64,000 bases of DNA from Streptomyces sclerotialus (GCA_000719105.1 JODX01000017.1:62001-126000); one strand, 5' to 3'. Shown: positions 1 through 9,468, counted from the first letter of the stretch. Notes: a model not told the origin generated them from the letters alone. Numbers and translations are program-made.

Positions 1-1726
1 TCAGCAGGTCCGCGTCCCCCTCGAACGCGAACAGCAGCAGGTCCGTCATCGTGAAGGCGCGGGGGCGGTGGGCCGGGAGGCTCGGGCGCCAGCCCGGGTG
101 CTTCACGATCGAGGTGCGGCTGCCCTCCATCGCGCGGTGGAAGACCTCGGCCACGAGCGTGCCGCCGACGCCGGTGAGGGTGCCGGGGTGGCGTTCGTTC
201 ACCTCGGCCTCGCGCAGGATGTAGAACCACAGCGGGGTGTGGGCCACGAGCTGCTCCCGCTCGGCGGCGGTCAGGCCGTCCAGGACCGCGCCGCCGTTGC
301 CCCGGAGAATCTGGTCCTCCGTCAGCGGGGTGATGCACATCTGGGCGGCCAGTTGCTGACCGGTGGCCAGTTCGACCATCGCCGCCCGGGTGAGGTTGCG
401 GAACGCCAGGTTGCGCTGGACCGGGGCCGGTGCCGGGCGGCCGCGGCCGTCGAAGGTGCCGGTGGGGAGCGTGGCCAGGGGGTCGACGAGCAGGGTGTCG
501 ATGCGCTTGGCGACGTTGAACTCCTCCTCGGGCACGGTCAGGTCCGCGCGGTCCGCCTCGCCGAAGTCGAAGAGCCGGCGCCAGTCGACGATCCAGTTGC
601 TGGGAAGCCGCAGTCCCTCTCCCGCGTTCGGGTCGTCGAGGTCGCCGAGGTCGTTCGGGTCCGGTCCGGGGGCCGGGTTGAGGTTGCCCGCCGTGCCGCT
701 GAACCGGAAGAGCAGGCCCAGCGTGGCGATCGCGCCGGGGCCGCCGGTACGGAAGACGCTGTTCCACTGGTAGGCCGGGCGGACCATGCTGTGCCCGAGC
801 CGGTAGGCGGCCACCGAGAACTCGATGGGCATGGTGGGGAGGTCGCCGGGGCGGGTGCGGCCCGGTACCTCGACGTGGCGGCGGCCCCGGGTGAAGACGC
901 GCTCGACGATCTCCGGGTCGACGATGCGCGGCAGGAAGTCGGTGCGCAGCATCCACTGGTAGTGCTTGACGACGGTGTCCCGGGCCGCGTGGAAGAGCAG
1001 CGGCTCGGGCACGCCCCGTTCGGCGAGCCGGTCCATCACCCGGTTGTGGAAGCGGATGAAGGCGAGGTGGAGCTGGGCCACGGCCAGGTTCTCGTCGTTG
1101 CGCGCGTCCGGGATCAGCGCGGCGCGCTTGTCGGCGCGGGTGCCGCCCGCCGTCTCGCCGGCCCGGGGCAGGTCGAAGCCCTTCTGGTCGGTGTTGGCGG
1201 GCGGGAGCTCCGGCGGGAAGGGCACGCCCAGCGTCGTACCCGTGGCGAGGTGGCCGTCGGGCTCGTAGAAGCGGGCGCTGCTGGAGTGGTGCGGGCCCAT
1301 GCCGTAGAGCGAGTCGAGGTCCAGGGTGGGGCTGCGGCCCTGGAGCAGCTCCTCGATCGGGACCGGCTCGCCGAGGCCCACCTGGGTGCGGTCGAGGGTC
1401 AGGTCGTGGTCGACGAACTGGCCCAGGTAGGTGAAACCCGCCGGTACGGTCGTACCCGCGATTCCGCCCGGTCCCGGCTCTCCGGAGTCGGGGTCGACTC
1501 CGGGACCGCCGGGCGTGGTCATGGCCTCGGCGAGCTTGGCGCGCAGCGTCTCGTCGAGCTGGATCCCCTTCTCCCTGCTGAACCGGGAGAAGCGGAAGGC
1601 CAGCTGCTGTTCGGCGGCGGTCGGTACGCGCGCCGCGGCGGTGCGTGCGGCCGCGTCGCCCCTCTCGAACTCCAGGATCCGGCCCTCGTCGACGACGTAG
1701 TAGCTCTCGCGGTGGTGTCGATGCAC
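1..1726 (-). CDS. Animal-type haem peroxidase family protein (C-terminus cut by window edge)
   Basis: The minus-strand frame reads from a GTG at 1726, preceded by an AAGGGGG ribosome-binding site, to the left edge without a stop. About 575 codons are visible and only a few residues are likely to be missing. The protein shows the hallmarks of the animal haem peroxidase (myeloperoxidase/PxDo) superfamily. Near residue 85 is the distal motif GQFVDHDLT, whose Asp and His are the usual haem-contacting residues. Further on is AFIRFHNRV, and then the proximal-histidine stretch YRLGHSMVR. The family oxidises small substrates or halides with hydrogen peroxide. There is no obvious signal peptide, so a cytoplasmic or non-classically exported enzyme is inferred. 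Its physiological substrate cannot be read from the sequence. It is divergent from the GH89 gene, with a 330-bp gap. Confidence 0.88.
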   Translation of the reverse strand, partial: MHRHHRESYYVVDEGRILEFERGDAAARTAAARVPTAAEQQLAFRFSRFSREKGIQLDETLRAKLAEAMTTPGGPGVDPDSGEPGPGGIAGTTVPAGFTYLGQFVDHDLTLDRTQVGLGEPVPIEELLQGRSPTLDLDSLYGMGPHHSSSARFYEPDGHLATGTTLGVPFPPELPPANTDQKGFDLPRAGETAGGTRADKRAALIPDARNDENLAVAQLHLAFIRFHNRVMDRLAERGVPEPLLFHAARDTVVKHYQWMLRTDFLPRIVDPEIVERVFTRGRRHVEVPGRTRPGDLPTMPIEFSVAAYRLGHSMVRPAYQWNSVFRTGGPGAIATLGLLFRFSGTAGNLNPAPGPDPNDLGDLDDPNAGEGLRLPSNWIVDWRRLFDFGEADRADLTVPEEEFNVAKRIDTLLVDPLATLPTGTFDGRGRPAPAPVQRNLAFRNLTRAAMVELATGQQLAAQMCITPLTEDQILRGNGGAVLDGLTAAEREQLVAHTPLWFYILREAEVNERHPGTLTGVGGTLVAEVFHRAMEGSRTSIVKHPGWRPSLPAHRPRAFTMTDLLLFAFEGDADLL

Positions 1727-2056
1727 CGAAGTTCCCCCTTCTTTCCCCCGTACCTCCGCGCATGGTCGTGATCGGGCGTATCGGGTCCCGCAGGATGTAC
1801 CGATACCGTGTGGACGCGGAGTGGTCATACGGATGGATGTATCCCTGTATACCGACAACACAGCATGTACCGCCAGAAGTTCCTCATCCTCCGTATCTGC
1901 GCGCACTGCGCCGTACGACCCGTTGTGCGCCGGCGGACGGAGGCGTTCACGCCGGGTTCTCCCCCGTGTGGCCCTGCGTCCCTACGCACGCCGTGCCGCA
2001 GCGGGTATCCCTCCCTGGGTGCCCCTGCCCCCTGTCCCGCGACCCCGGAGGCATAC
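1727..2056. other. Divergent intergenic region between peroxidase and GH89 genes
   Basis: These 330 bases hold the two divergent ribosome-binding sites and presumably both promoters. An AT-richer patch around 1834-1865 is the most promoter-like part, but I cannot assign -35/-10 boxes with confidence. The octamer ATGTACCG occurs twice (about 1795 and 1864). No small gene is supported. Confidence 0.4.
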
Positions 2057-4258
2057 ATGCCGCTCGCCCGTCGTGCCCTCCTGTCCGTCCTCGCCGCCGG
2101 TTCGACCGGAGCCGCCGTCGCCTGTACGCCGGCGCAGGCGCGCAGCACCGACCCCGGTCCCGCGGACGCCGCGACGGCCGCGGCCCGCCGGCTGCTCCCC
2201 CGCCACTGGCGGCAGATCCGCTTCCGTACGGAGCGGGAGGGCGGGCGTGACACGTTCCGCGTGTCGGGCCGCACCGGGCGCATCACCGTCTCCGGCGACA
2301 CCCCGGGGACCCAACTGACCGGTCTGAACTGGTACTTGCGGCACATCGCGTACGCCGACCTCAACTGGGCCGGCGAGCAGACCTGTCTCCTCCCCCGTGA
2401 GCTGCCGGGCATGGCCGGCACCGTCACCCGCACCGCGAACGTCCCGCACCGCTTCGTCCTCAACGACACGAACGACGGCTACACGGGCGCCTACAACGAC
2501 TGGCCGTACTGGGAGCGCGAGCTGGACGTGCTCGCACTGCACGGCTACAACGAAGTCCTCGTCTACGCCGGCGCGGACGCGCTGTACCACCGGGTGTTCC
2601 GGGAGTTCGGGTACGGGGACCGGGAGCTGAGGGAGTGGATCCCGGGCCCGGCCCACCAGCCGTGGTGGCTGCTGCAGAACCTGTCCGGATTCCCGTACCC
2701 CGTGTCGCGGCAGCTCCTCGACGCGCGGGCCGCGCTCGGGCGCCGGATCGCGGAACGGGTACGGGAACTGGGCATGACACCGGTGTTCCCCGGTTACTTC
2801 GGGACCGTCCCGCCCGGGTTCGCCGAGCGCAATCCGGGGGCGCGTACGGTGCCGCAGGGCGAGTGGATGGGGCTCGCGCGGCCCGACTGGCTGGACCCGC
2901 GCACCGAGCACTTCGCGCGGGTGGCCGCCGCCTTCTACCGGGTGCAGGACGAGATGTTCGGCGGGCCGTCGGCCCTGTACAAGATGGATCTGCTGCACGA
3001 GGGCGGCACCGCCGGTGACGTACCGGTCGGGGACGCGGCCCGGGGCGTGGAGCGGGCGTTGCAGAAGGCGCACCCGGGAGCCGTGTGGGTGATCCTCGGG
3101 TGGCAGCGCAATCCGCCGCGGGCGATCGTGGACGCCGTGGACAAGCGTCACATGCTGGTCGTCGACGGGCTGTCCGACCGCTTCCCGACCGTCGTCGACC
3201 GCGAGGCGGACTGGGGTGACACGCCGTACGCGTTCGGCTCCATCTGGAACTTCGGCGGGCACACCGCGCTCGGGGCCAACACCCCCGACTGGGCCGAGCT
3301 GTACGAGAAGTGGCGCACGAAGGACGGCAGCACGCTGCGCGGCGTCGCGCTGATGCCGGAGGCCGCGGACAACAACCCCGCCGCCTTCGCCCTCTTCTCC
3401 GAGCTCGCCTGGCGGGAGGGGGAGCTGGACCTGGAGAAGTGGTTCCGCGCGTGGGCGCACGCCCGGTACGGGGCGCGCGATCCGCACGCCGAGGCCGCCT
3501 GGGACGTGCTGCGGCGCACCGCGTACGGCACGACGCGCGCCGACCGGTGGAGCGAGGCCGCGGACGGGCTGTTCGGGGCACGGCCGTCACTGACCGTCGA
3601 CCGTGCGGGCCGCTGGTCGCCGCGGAAACTGCGCTACGACTGGCGGGAGTTCGAACCCGCGCTCGACGGGCTGCTCCGGGTCGACGCGCGGCTGCGGACG
3701 TCCTCCGCGTACCGCCGCGACCTCCTGGACGTCGCCCGCCAGGCGCTCTCCAACCGCAGCCGCGTCCTCCTGCCCCGGATCAAGGAGGCGTACGACGCCG
3801 GGGACGGGGACCGCTTCGACGAGCTGGCCGGCGGCTGGCTGGAGCTGATGGATCTGCTGGAGCGGCTGGTCGCCACCGACTCCCGGCATCTCACCGGGCG
3901 CTGGGTGGCGGACGCGCGGGCGTGGGGTCAGGGCGTGGAGGAGCGGGACCGGCTCGCGTACGACAATCTGTCGCTGCTCACGGTGTGGGGCACGCGCGCG
4001 GGTGCGGACGCGGGGCTGCGGGACTACGCCAACCGGGAGTGGGCGGGACTGGTCGGCGGGCTGTACCGGCTGCGCTGGTCCACGTACTTGGGCGAGCTGC
4101 GGGCCGCGCTCCGGGAGGGCCGGGCGCCGGGAGCGATCGACTGGTTCGCGCTGGAGGACCGCTGGACCCGTGATCCGGGGGCCCTCGCGACCCGGCCGGC
4201 CGGCGACACGTACACGGTGGCCGTCGAGGTACGGGACCGGCTGGCCGCCACCCGGTAG
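2057..4258 (+). CDS. Family GH89 alpha-N-acetylglucosaminidase, exported
   Basis: This 733-residue protein matches the alpha-N-acetylglucosaminidase family (GH89, NAGLU-like), which removes terminal alpha-linked GlcNAc from glycans. The N-terminus LARRALLSVLAAGS...VACTPAQA is an arginine-led signal sequence, possibly Tat-type or a lipoprotein, since a Cys follows at a plausible lipobox. Family-typical blocks are LNDTNDGYTGAYNDWPYWE, YKMDLLHEG (a Glu in the expected acid/base region), SIWNFGGHTALGAN and GVALMPEAADNNPA (Glu in the expected nucleophile region). The ATG at 2057 is chosen because GGAGG lies just upstream and the signal peptide begins there. The open frame continues 83 codons further upstream, but that part is not protein-like. 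The substrate in soil could be fungal or host glycans; this is inference. Confidence 0.9.
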   Translation: MPLARRALLSVLAAGSTGAAVACTPAQARSTDPGPADAATAAARRLLPRHWRQIRFRTEREGGRDTFRVSGRTGRITVSGDTPGTQLTGLNWYLRHIAYADLNWAGEQTCLLPRELPGMAGTVTRTANVPHRFVLNDTNDGYTGAYNDWPYWERELDVLALHGYNEVLVYAGADALYHRVFREFGYGDRELREWIPGPAHQPWWLLQNLSGFPYPVSRQLLDARAALGRRIAERVRELGMTPVFPGYFGTVPPGFAERNPGARTVPQGEWMGLARPDWLDPRTEHFARVAAAFYRVQDEMFGGPSALYKMDLLHEGGTAGDVPVGDAARGVERALQKAHPGAVWVILGWQRNPPRAIVDAVDKRHMLVVDGLSDRFPTVVDREADWGDTPYAFGSIWNFGGHTALGANTPDWAELYEKWRTKDGSTLRGVALMPEAADNNPAAFALFSELAWREGELDLEKWFRAWAHARYGARDPHAEAAWDVLRRTAYGTTRADRWSEAADGLFGARPSLTVDRAGRWSPRKLRYDWREFEPALDGLLRVDARLRTSSAYRRDLLDVARQALSNRSRVLLPRIKEAYDAGDGDRFDELAGGWLELMDLLERLVATDSRHLTGRWVADARAWGQGVEERDRLAYDNLSLLTVWGTRAGADAGLRDYANREWAGLVGGLYRLRWSTYLGELRAALREGRAPGAIDWFALEDRWTRDPGALATRPAGDTYTVAVEVRDRLAATR

Positions 4259-4266
4259 GCGGCGCG

Positions 4267-4293
4267 GCCGGCCGGTCCCGTACCCCGGCCGGC
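4267..4293. terminator. Stem-loop between convergent genes
   Basis: A perfect 9-bp stem (GCCGGCCGG pairing with CCGGCCGGC) with a 9-nt loop lies between the stop codons of the GH89 gene and the convergent permease. It can serve as a bidirectional terminator. Confidence 0.6.
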
Positions 4294-4312
4294 GGGCGGT
4301 GGGGCCGCCCCG

Positions 4313-5755
4313 TCAGTGGGCGGTGGCCGTCGGGCGGGCCGCCGGGGCGGGGTCCGGCTCCATCGGGTTCGTCACCTCGTCGTCGTCGGCGCGGCGCCTG
4401 CCCAGGTGGTTGAAGACGTAGTTGAGCAGCAGCGCGGCGACACAGCCCGTCGAGATGCCCGAGTCCAGGATGATCCGCGCCGTCTCCGGAGCGGCGTGGT
4501 AGAACTCCGGCGCCGTGATCGGGATGATGCCGACGGCCAGCGAGACCGCGACGATCAGTACGTTGTTGTCCTTCTCCAGGCCCGCCTTGACCAGGGTCTG
4601 GATGCCGCTGGCCGCGACCGAGCCGAAGAGGACGACGCCCGCGCCGCCGAGCACCGGGCGCGGGACGACGGCGATGAGCGAGGCGGCCATGGGACACAGG
4701 CCCATCAGGACCAGGAAGCCGCCGCCCGTGGCGACGACGTACCGGCTGCGGATGCGGGTCATCGCGACCAGTCCGATGTTCTGGGCGAAGGCGCTGCACA
4801 TGAAGCCGTTGAAGAGCGGACTCAGCGCCGAGCCGAGGGTGTCGGCGCGCAGACCGGCCGCGATCGTCTTCTCGTCGGCGGGTTTCCCGACGATCTCGCC
4901 GAGCGCCAGCATGTCCGCGGTCGACTCGGTCATGGAGACGACCATGACGACGCACAGGGAGATGATCGCGGCGAGCTGGAACTGCGGGGCGCCGAAGTGG
5001 AACGGGGTCGGGAAGCCGACGATGTCCGCGTCCGCCACCGGGCCGAAGTCGGTCACACCGAAGGGGATCGCGAGGAGCGTCCCGGCGACCAGGCCGAGCA
5101 GGACGGCGATCTGCTTCACGAAGCCGCGGGTGAAGCGGCGCAGCAGGAGGACGATGACGAGCGTCGCGGCGGCGAGGCCGAGGTTGGTCGCCGAACCGTA
5201 GTCGTCGGCCGCCTGGTCGGGGCCCTGGGCCCAGCCGAACGCCACCGGCAGGAGGGAGACGCCGATCAGGGTGATGACCGAGCCGGTGACGACGGGCGGG
5301 AAGAAGCGGACCGCCTTGCACAGGAAGGGCGATGCGACGAAGCCCAGGAGGCCCGCCACGATGACCGCGCCGAAGATGATCGGCAGGGCGTCGCTCTTGT
5401 CGTCGGTGGAGGCGACGATCGCGGTCATGGGCGCGACACCGGCGAAGGTGACGCCGTTGACGAACGGCAGCCGGGCGCCGATCTTCCAGATGCCGAGCGT
5501 CTGGAGGAGGGTGGCGAGGCCGGCGGTGAACAGGCAGGCGCCGGTCAGGAAGGTGAGTTCGGCGGCGCTCAGGCCGATGGCGGCGCCGACGATCAGGGGT
5601 GGGGCTACTACTCCCGCGTACATGGCGGCCACGTGCTGGAGGCCGGTGGTCGCCATCCTCACGGGAGGAAGCTTCTCGTCCACGGGGTGCGGTGCGTCGG
5701 TGCTGGTCTGCGGGGTCGTGGTGCTGTTCTGCGACTGCGGGGATGAGGCGGCCAC
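4313..5755 (-). CDS. NCS2-family purine (xanthine/urate) permease
   Basis: This is a hydrophobic protein of about 480 residues with the repeated membrane segments of nucleobase:cation symporter-2 (xanthine/uracil permease) transporters. It begins with the family-like block GLQHVAAMYAGVVAPPLIVG. The core is STADMLALGEIVGKP followed by GLRADTLGSALSPLFN and SAFAQNIGLVAMT, the region that in UapA/PucJ-type carriers forms the substrate site. The C-terminal tail after the last helix is polar. I prefer the GTG at 5755, preceded by GGAGGAG, over an ATG at 5788 that has no Shine-Dalgarno. It follows the 8-oxoguanine deaminase and lies beside uricase genes, so uptake of xanthine, urate or oxidised purines is likely. 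The exact substrate is not resolved. Confidence 0.88.
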   Translation of the reverse strand: MAASSPQSQNSTTTPQTSTDAPHPVDEKLPPVRMATTGLQHVAAMYAGVVAPPLIVGAAIGLSAAELTFLTGACLFTAGLATLLQTLGIWKIGARLPFVNGVTFAGVAPMTAIVASTDDKSDALPIIFGAVIVAGLLGFVASPFLCKAVRFFPPVVTGSVITLIGVSLLPVAFGWAQGPDQAADDYGSATNLGLAAATLVIVLLLRRFTRGFVKQIAVLLGLVAGTLLAIPFGVTDFGPVADADIVGFPTPFHFGAPQFQLAAIISLCVVMVVSMTESTADMLALGEIVGKPADEKTIAAGLRADTLGSALSPLFNGFMCSAFAQNIGLVAMTRIRSRYVVATGGGFLVLMGLCPMAASLIAVVPRPVLGGAGVVLFGSVAASGIQTLVKAGLEKDNNVLIVAVSLAVGIIPITAPEFYHAAPETARIILDSGISTGCVAALLLNYVFNHLGRRRADDDEVTNPMEPDPAPAARPTATAH

Positions 5756-6050
5756 GGCGGCTCCTCCGGTCGGGTACACGTCAACCATGCACGGCTGGCG
5801 CGGGTGTCAGGGAGGTGGTGCGCGGTCGTGCGGGACCGTTGTCGGACTCTCGTGTGTGCGTATGCGAGGTCCGCGGGACGGTGGGGACCGTTCCGGGGCG
5901 CGCTCGGCGTGTGTGTGCACCGTGCACGCCCCGGACCCGGCCGCCGTGGACCCCGCTCGGGTCCACGGACGCCCGGCCGAGGGCCGTCCCCCTCGGCCGG
6001 AGTTCCGGTGGGCCGGCCCTGTCGGCGGGCCAGCGTGGTGATGCGAGGGG

Positions 6051-7430
6051 TCAGCCCTGCCCGGCGATCTCCGCGAGGCGACGCGCCTCGGTCCGGGTGG
6101 AGCGGGCGATCGCGTCCTCGTCCACGTGCAGCAGCCGGCCGTTCTCCACGATCTGCCGGCCGCCCACGAAGGAGGCGGTGACCGGTGCGGCGGCGCCGAA
6201 CACCAGGGCGGTCACCGGGTCGGCCATCGAGGCGTGGGCGAGGGTGTCCATCCTCCAGAGCACCAGGTCGGCGAGCTTGCCGGGCTCCAGTGAACCCAAC
6301 TCGGCTGCGCGACCAAGTACTTGGGCGCCGCCGTACGTCCCGAGCCGGAGGGCCTGGCGGGCGCTCAGCGCGGCCTCCTTGTGCGGGCCGAGGCGGTTGA
6401 CGAGGAGGGCGTTGCGCAGCTCGGTGTGGAGTTCGCCGGACTCGTTGGACGCGGTGCCGTCGACGCCGAGGCCGACGGGGACGCCGGCCGCGAGCATGTC
6501 CGGGACCCGGGCGATGCCGGCGGCGAGGCGGGCGTTGGACGAGGGGCAGTGGGCGACACCCGTCCTCGTCCGGGCGAAGGCGGCGATGTCGGAGTCGTTC
6601 ATGTGGACGCAGTGCGCCATCCACACGTCCTCGCCGAGCCAGCCGGTGGACTCGAAGTAGTCGGTCGGGCCCATGCCGAACAGCTCGTGGCAGAACTTCT
6701 CCTCCTCGACCGTCTCCGAGCCGTGGGTGTGCAGGCGCACACCTAGGCGGCGGGCCAACTCGGCACCGTCCCGCATGAGTTCGGTGGAGACGGAGAAGGG
6801 CGAGCAGGGAGCCACGGCCACCTGGGTCATGGCGCCGAACGAGGCGTCGTGGTGCTCCGCGACGGTCGCCTCGGTCGCGGCGAGGGCGCCCTCCAGGGTC
6901 TCGACGGCGAAGTCCGGCGGCAGCCCGCCGTCCTTCTCGCTGCGGTCCATCGAGCCGCGGGCGAGCGTGAACCGGACACCGGTCTCCCGGGCGGCGCGGA
7001 TGATGGAGCCGGACAGGTCCCCGGACCCCTTCGGGAAGACGTAGTGGTGGTCCATGGCGGTGGTGACCCCGCCGCGGGCCATCATCGCGAGCGAGCCCTG
7101 CGCGGCCGCGTACGTCATCCGCTCGTCGATACGCGCCCACACCGGGTACAGGGTGACGAGCCAGTTGAAGAGATTGTGGTCCGTGGCCATCCCCCGCGTG
7201 ATCCACTGGTAGAAGTGGTGGTGGGTGTTGACCAGGCCGGGGGTGACGAGGTGGCCGGTGCCGTCGATGCGGCGGACGACGTCCTCCAGGCCCTCGGGGG
7301 CCCTGCCCGCGCCCACCGCCTCGATCCGGTCGCCGGCGATGACGACGTACCCGCCGGCGTACTCGGTGTCGTCCGCGTCGACCGTGGCGATGGAACAGTT
7401 CTCGATGACGATGCGCCGGGTTGCTGCCAT
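6051..7430 (-). CDS. 8-oxoguanine deaminase (amidohydrolase family)
   Basis: This 459-residue protein belongs to the metal-dependent amidohydrolase superfamily. It carries the first metal motif NTHHHFYQW, a later histidine in LHTHGSETVEEE, WMAHCVHMND and the metal-binding Asp in GVDGTASNESGEL. The overall pattern is that of 8-oxoguanine deaminases, which turn 8-oxoguanine into urate. The context supports this over atrazine/cytosine deaminase relatives because uricase and its partner enzymes are directly upstream. The ATG at 7430 is chosen for the AAAGGACG site in front of it; an in-frame ATG seven codons upstream lacks one. A 12-bp terminator-like stem separates it from the uricase operon, so it probably has its own promoter and may be co-transcribed with the permease 295 bp downstream. 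Confidence 0.87.
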   Translation of the reverse strand: MAATRRIVIENCSIATVDADDTEYAGGYVVIAGDRIEAVGAGRAPEGLEDVVRRIDGTGHLVTPGLVNTHHHFYQWITRGMATDHNLFNWLVTLYPVWARIDERMTYAAAQGSLAMMARGGVTTAMDHHYVFPKGSGDLSGSIIRAARETGVRFTLARGSMDRSEKDGGLPPDFAVETLEGALAATEATVAEHHDASFGAMTQVAVAPCSPFSVSTELMRDGAELARRLGVRLHTHGSETVEEEKFCHELFGMGPTDYFESTGWLGEDVWMAHCVHMNDSDIAAFARTRTGVAHCPSSNARLAAGIARVPDMLAAGVPVGLGVDGTASNESGELHTELRNALLVNRLGPHKEAALSARQALRLGTYGGAQVLGRAAELGSLEPGKLADLVLWRMDTLAHASMADPVTALVFGAAAPVTASFVGGRQIVENGRLLHVDEDAIARSTRTEARRLAEIAGQG

Positions 7431-7523
7431 GGTTCGTCCTTTGCGTTGCACGATCCGTTACGAGGGCACGGCAGGACCCTGGAGATTTGAGTGCCGCGGC
7501 CGGTGGCCGAGGGTGCCGAGGAG

Positions 7524-7555
7524 GGAGGTGCCCCCTGCACGACGGGGGCACCTCC
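7524..7555 (-). terminator. Strong stem-loop after uricase operon
   Basis: A perfect 12-bp stem, GGAGGTGCCCCC with GGGGGCACCTCC, and an 8-nt loop lie 55 bp beyond the uricase stop codon. There is no T-run, as is usual for actinomycetes. It marks the likely end of the uraD-uraH-uricase transcript. Confidence 0.75.
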
Positions 7556-7610
7556 GGTGAGCTCGGAGGGTTGAGGGTCGACCCGCAGGGTTGAGCTCAC
7601 AGGGCAGTGC

Positions 7611-8516
7611 TCAGAGGTTGGTGAGGTCCACCGGGATGCGCGCCTCGCAGCCGTCCCGCAGGATCGTCGCCTCGATCAGGCCGTACGGGCGGTCGGCGGC
7701 GAAGTAGACCTCATTGTCGTTCTTGAGGCCGAACGGCTCCAGGTCCACCAGGAAGTGGTGCTTGTTCGGGAGCGAGAAGCGGACCTCGTCGATCTCGCTC
7801 CGGCTGTCGATGATGCGCTTGCCCATCTCGTACATGGTCTGCTGCAGCGACAGCGAGTACGTGTCGGCGAAGGCCTGGAGCAGGTGCTTCCGCGTCTCCT
7901 GGTACGACGCCTCCCAGTCGGGCATCTCCGCCGCGTCGTCCGTCCAGTTGAAGCGCCAGCGGCCGGAGACCTCGGTGGCCAGGATGCGGTCGTTCGTCTC
8001 CTGGAGAGTCGTGTACTTGTCCTTGACGTAGCCCCAGAACTCGGAGTCCGTCGAGTTCAGCACGGTCAGGTCCTTCAGCCCGGAGACCACCTCCCACGCC
8101 GAGCCGTCGTAGGTGACCTGGGTGAGCCGGACCTCCTGGCCCGAGCGGGCGAAGGAGTGCCGCTTCCCGCTCGTCGCGTCCGAGCCCTCGATCCGCTCCC
8201 AGGCGTACTCCTCGATGCGGATGCGGGCCCGGTGGATGGGCTCCTGCGAGGTGACGAAGTGGCGGGCGAGGTGGATGCCGAACTGCTCGGCCGACTCGAT
8301 GCCGTGCTCCTTGGCGAACGCGAACACCGTGTTCTTGGTGGTGTCGGTCGGCAGGACGCTGGCGTTGGAGCCGGAGTAGTGGACCTCGTCCATGTCGCCG
8401 CTCAGCGACACCGAGACGTTGAGGTCCTTGATGTGGTGGGTGGCGCCGTCCCGCGTGATCTTGACGACTCGGTTCTCGGCCTTGCCGTACTGGTTCTGAC
8501 CCAGGATCGTGGACAT
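7611..8516 (-). CDS. Urate oxidase (uricase)
   Basis: Uricase oxidises urate to 5-hydroxyisourate with release of hydrogen peroxide. The 301-residue length is typical. The family signatures are present, including GKAENRVVKITRDG near the N-terminus, PTDTTKNTVFAFAKEHG (the Thr/Lys active-site loop) and SLPNKHHFLVDLEPFGLKN near the C-terminus. The two T-fold halves are both complete. It is the last gene of a three-gene operon, starting 7 bp after the uraH stop codon with GGAGC in front of the ATG. The neighbouring HIU hydrolase and OHCU decarboxylase complete conversion of its product to S-allantoin. Confidence 0.95.
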   Translation of the reverse strand: MSTILGQNQYGKAENRVVKITRDGATHHIKDLNVSVSLSGDMDEVHYSGSNASVLPTDTTKNTVFAFAKEHGIESAEQFGIHLARHFVTSQEPIHRARIRIEEYAWERIEGSDATSGKRHSFARSGQEVRLTQVTYDGSAWEVVSGLKDLTVLNSTDSEFWGYVKDKYTTLQETNDRILATEVSGRWRFNWTDDAAEMPDWEASYQETRKHLLQAFADTYSLSLQQTMYEMGKRIIDSRSEIDEVRFSLPNKHHFLVDLEPFGLKNDNEVYFAADRPYGLIEATILRDGCEARIPVDLTNL

Positions 8517-8522
8517 TCTTCG

Positions 8523-8933
8523 CTAGCTCCCTCGGTAAACGGAGTAGCCGAACGGGTTGAGCAGCAGCGGTACGTGGTAGTGCTCGCCCGGCACCACGGC
8601 GAAGGTGATCGCCACTTCCGGGAAGAACACGGCCGGACCGCTGTCCCGATGCGCGGGGGCGTCCTGCTGTGCCTCGGCTTGCTTCTTCGCAAACGTCAAC
8701 TTCTCGAAGTACGCCTCGACGCCGAAGTCGAGCCGTACGTGGGTGGTTCCCTCCGGCAGCGCCGGCAGGTCCTTGCACCGCCCGTCCGCGTCGGTCGCGG
8801 AGCCGCCGAGCGGCCGCCAGTCCGCCTCCCGGCCAGGGCGGGCGGAGAGGTGGACGGCGACACCCACGGCGGGGCGGCCGACGCTGGTGTCCAGGATGTG
8901 CGTGGACACGGAGGCCGTGGTGCTGGTGCTCAT
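8523..8933 (-). CDS. uraH: 5-hydroxyisourate hydrolase (transthyretin-like)
   Basis: This 136-residue protein hydrolyses 5-hydroxyisourate to OHCU, the second step from urate to allantoin. It shows the HIUase signatures: the N-terminal STHILDTSVGRPAVGV block with its active-site His, an Arg in the central strand, and a C-terminal tail HYHVPLLLNPFGYSVYRGS that corresponds to the diagnostic YRGS end of the family. There is a small insertion (KKQAEAQQDAPAHRDSG) in the middle compared with the roughly 110-residue bacterial enzymes. It sits between uraD and uricase with 7-bp gaps on each side, so the three are surely one operon. Confidence 0.95.
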   Translation of the reverse strand: MSTSTTASVSTHILDTSVGRPAVGVAVHLSARPGREADWRPLGGSATDADGRCKDLPALPEGTTHVRLDFGVEAYFEKLTFAKKQAEAQQDAPAHRDSGPAVFFPEVAITFAVVPGEHYHVPLLLNPFGYSVYRGS

Positions 8934-8940
8934 GTGCTGA

Positions 8941-9468
8941 TCAGTCCTCTTCGACGAGCCGGGCCAGGCGGATGCGGTTGATCTTGCCGAGTTCGGTGCG
9001 GACGATCTCCCGCTCCTGTTCGGGCGAGTTGCCGATCCGTTCCCTGACCGCGTCCCGCATCTGCTCCCCCGTACGGCCGGTGGCGCAGATCAGGAAGACA
9101 TGGCCGAACTTCTCCTGGTAGGCCAGGTTCAGTTCGAGCATCTCGGCCTTGAGCTGCTCGGAGGCGCCGGCCATACCGCGCTGCTCCCGGGCCGAGGTCG
9201 GGTCCCCCGGCTTCGGGCGGCCGATCGGCGGGTGCCCGGCCATCGCCTCCGCCAGATCCTCCGCGGTCAGCTCGGCCATGGCGGCGTCACTGGCGGCGAA
9301 GAGGTCGTCGACGGTGCCGTACGGGCGTCCCGCCAGCAGCCGGCGTCCCCACTCCGCCGAGGCGCACGCCTCGTGGAGGGCGGCGGTGGCCGCGTCCTTC
9401 TCGAGGGCGTTGAACCGGGCGAGGCCCGGGGGCGATGAGCTCGATGAGCTCGAAGAACTCGTAGTCAC
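8941..9468 (-). CDS. uraD: OHCU decarboxylase
   Basis: This 175-residue protein decarboxylates 2-oxo-4-hydroxy-4-carboxy-5-ureidoimidazoline to S-allantoin. The family motifs are present: FNALEKDAATAALHEACASAEW at the start of the domain (residues about 18-40), the catalytic His in AGHPPIGRP, and the SEQLKAEMLELNLAYQEKFGHVFLICATG block. The start is a GTG at 9468 with GGAGG six bases ahead. The protein begins with a run of nine serines encoded by a near-tandem AGCTCA/TCG repeat, probably a disordered leader. It is the first gene of the urate operon and has a palindromic candidate operator 64 bp upstream. Confidence 0.94.
   Translation of the reverse strand: MTTSSSSSSSSSPPGLARFNALEKDAATAALHEACASAEWGRRLLAGRPYGTVDDLFAASDAAMAELTAEDLAEAMAGHPPIGRPKPGDPTSAREQRGMAGASEQLKAEMLELNLAYQEKFGHVFLICATGRTGEQMRDAVRERIGNSPEQEREIVRTELGKINRIRLARLVEED

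Noticed and set aside
68..1771. A 567-codon open frame on the plus strand
   Set aside because: It is the antisense of the haem peroxidase gene; its residues are Arg/Gly/Val/Ala-rich with no family motif, while the minus-strand reading gives a coherent peroxidase.
4316..5746. A 476-codon plus-strand frame opposite the purine permease
   Set aside because: Its product is made of Asp/Gly/Arg/His runs without structure, whereas the minus strand encodes a clear NCS2 transporter.
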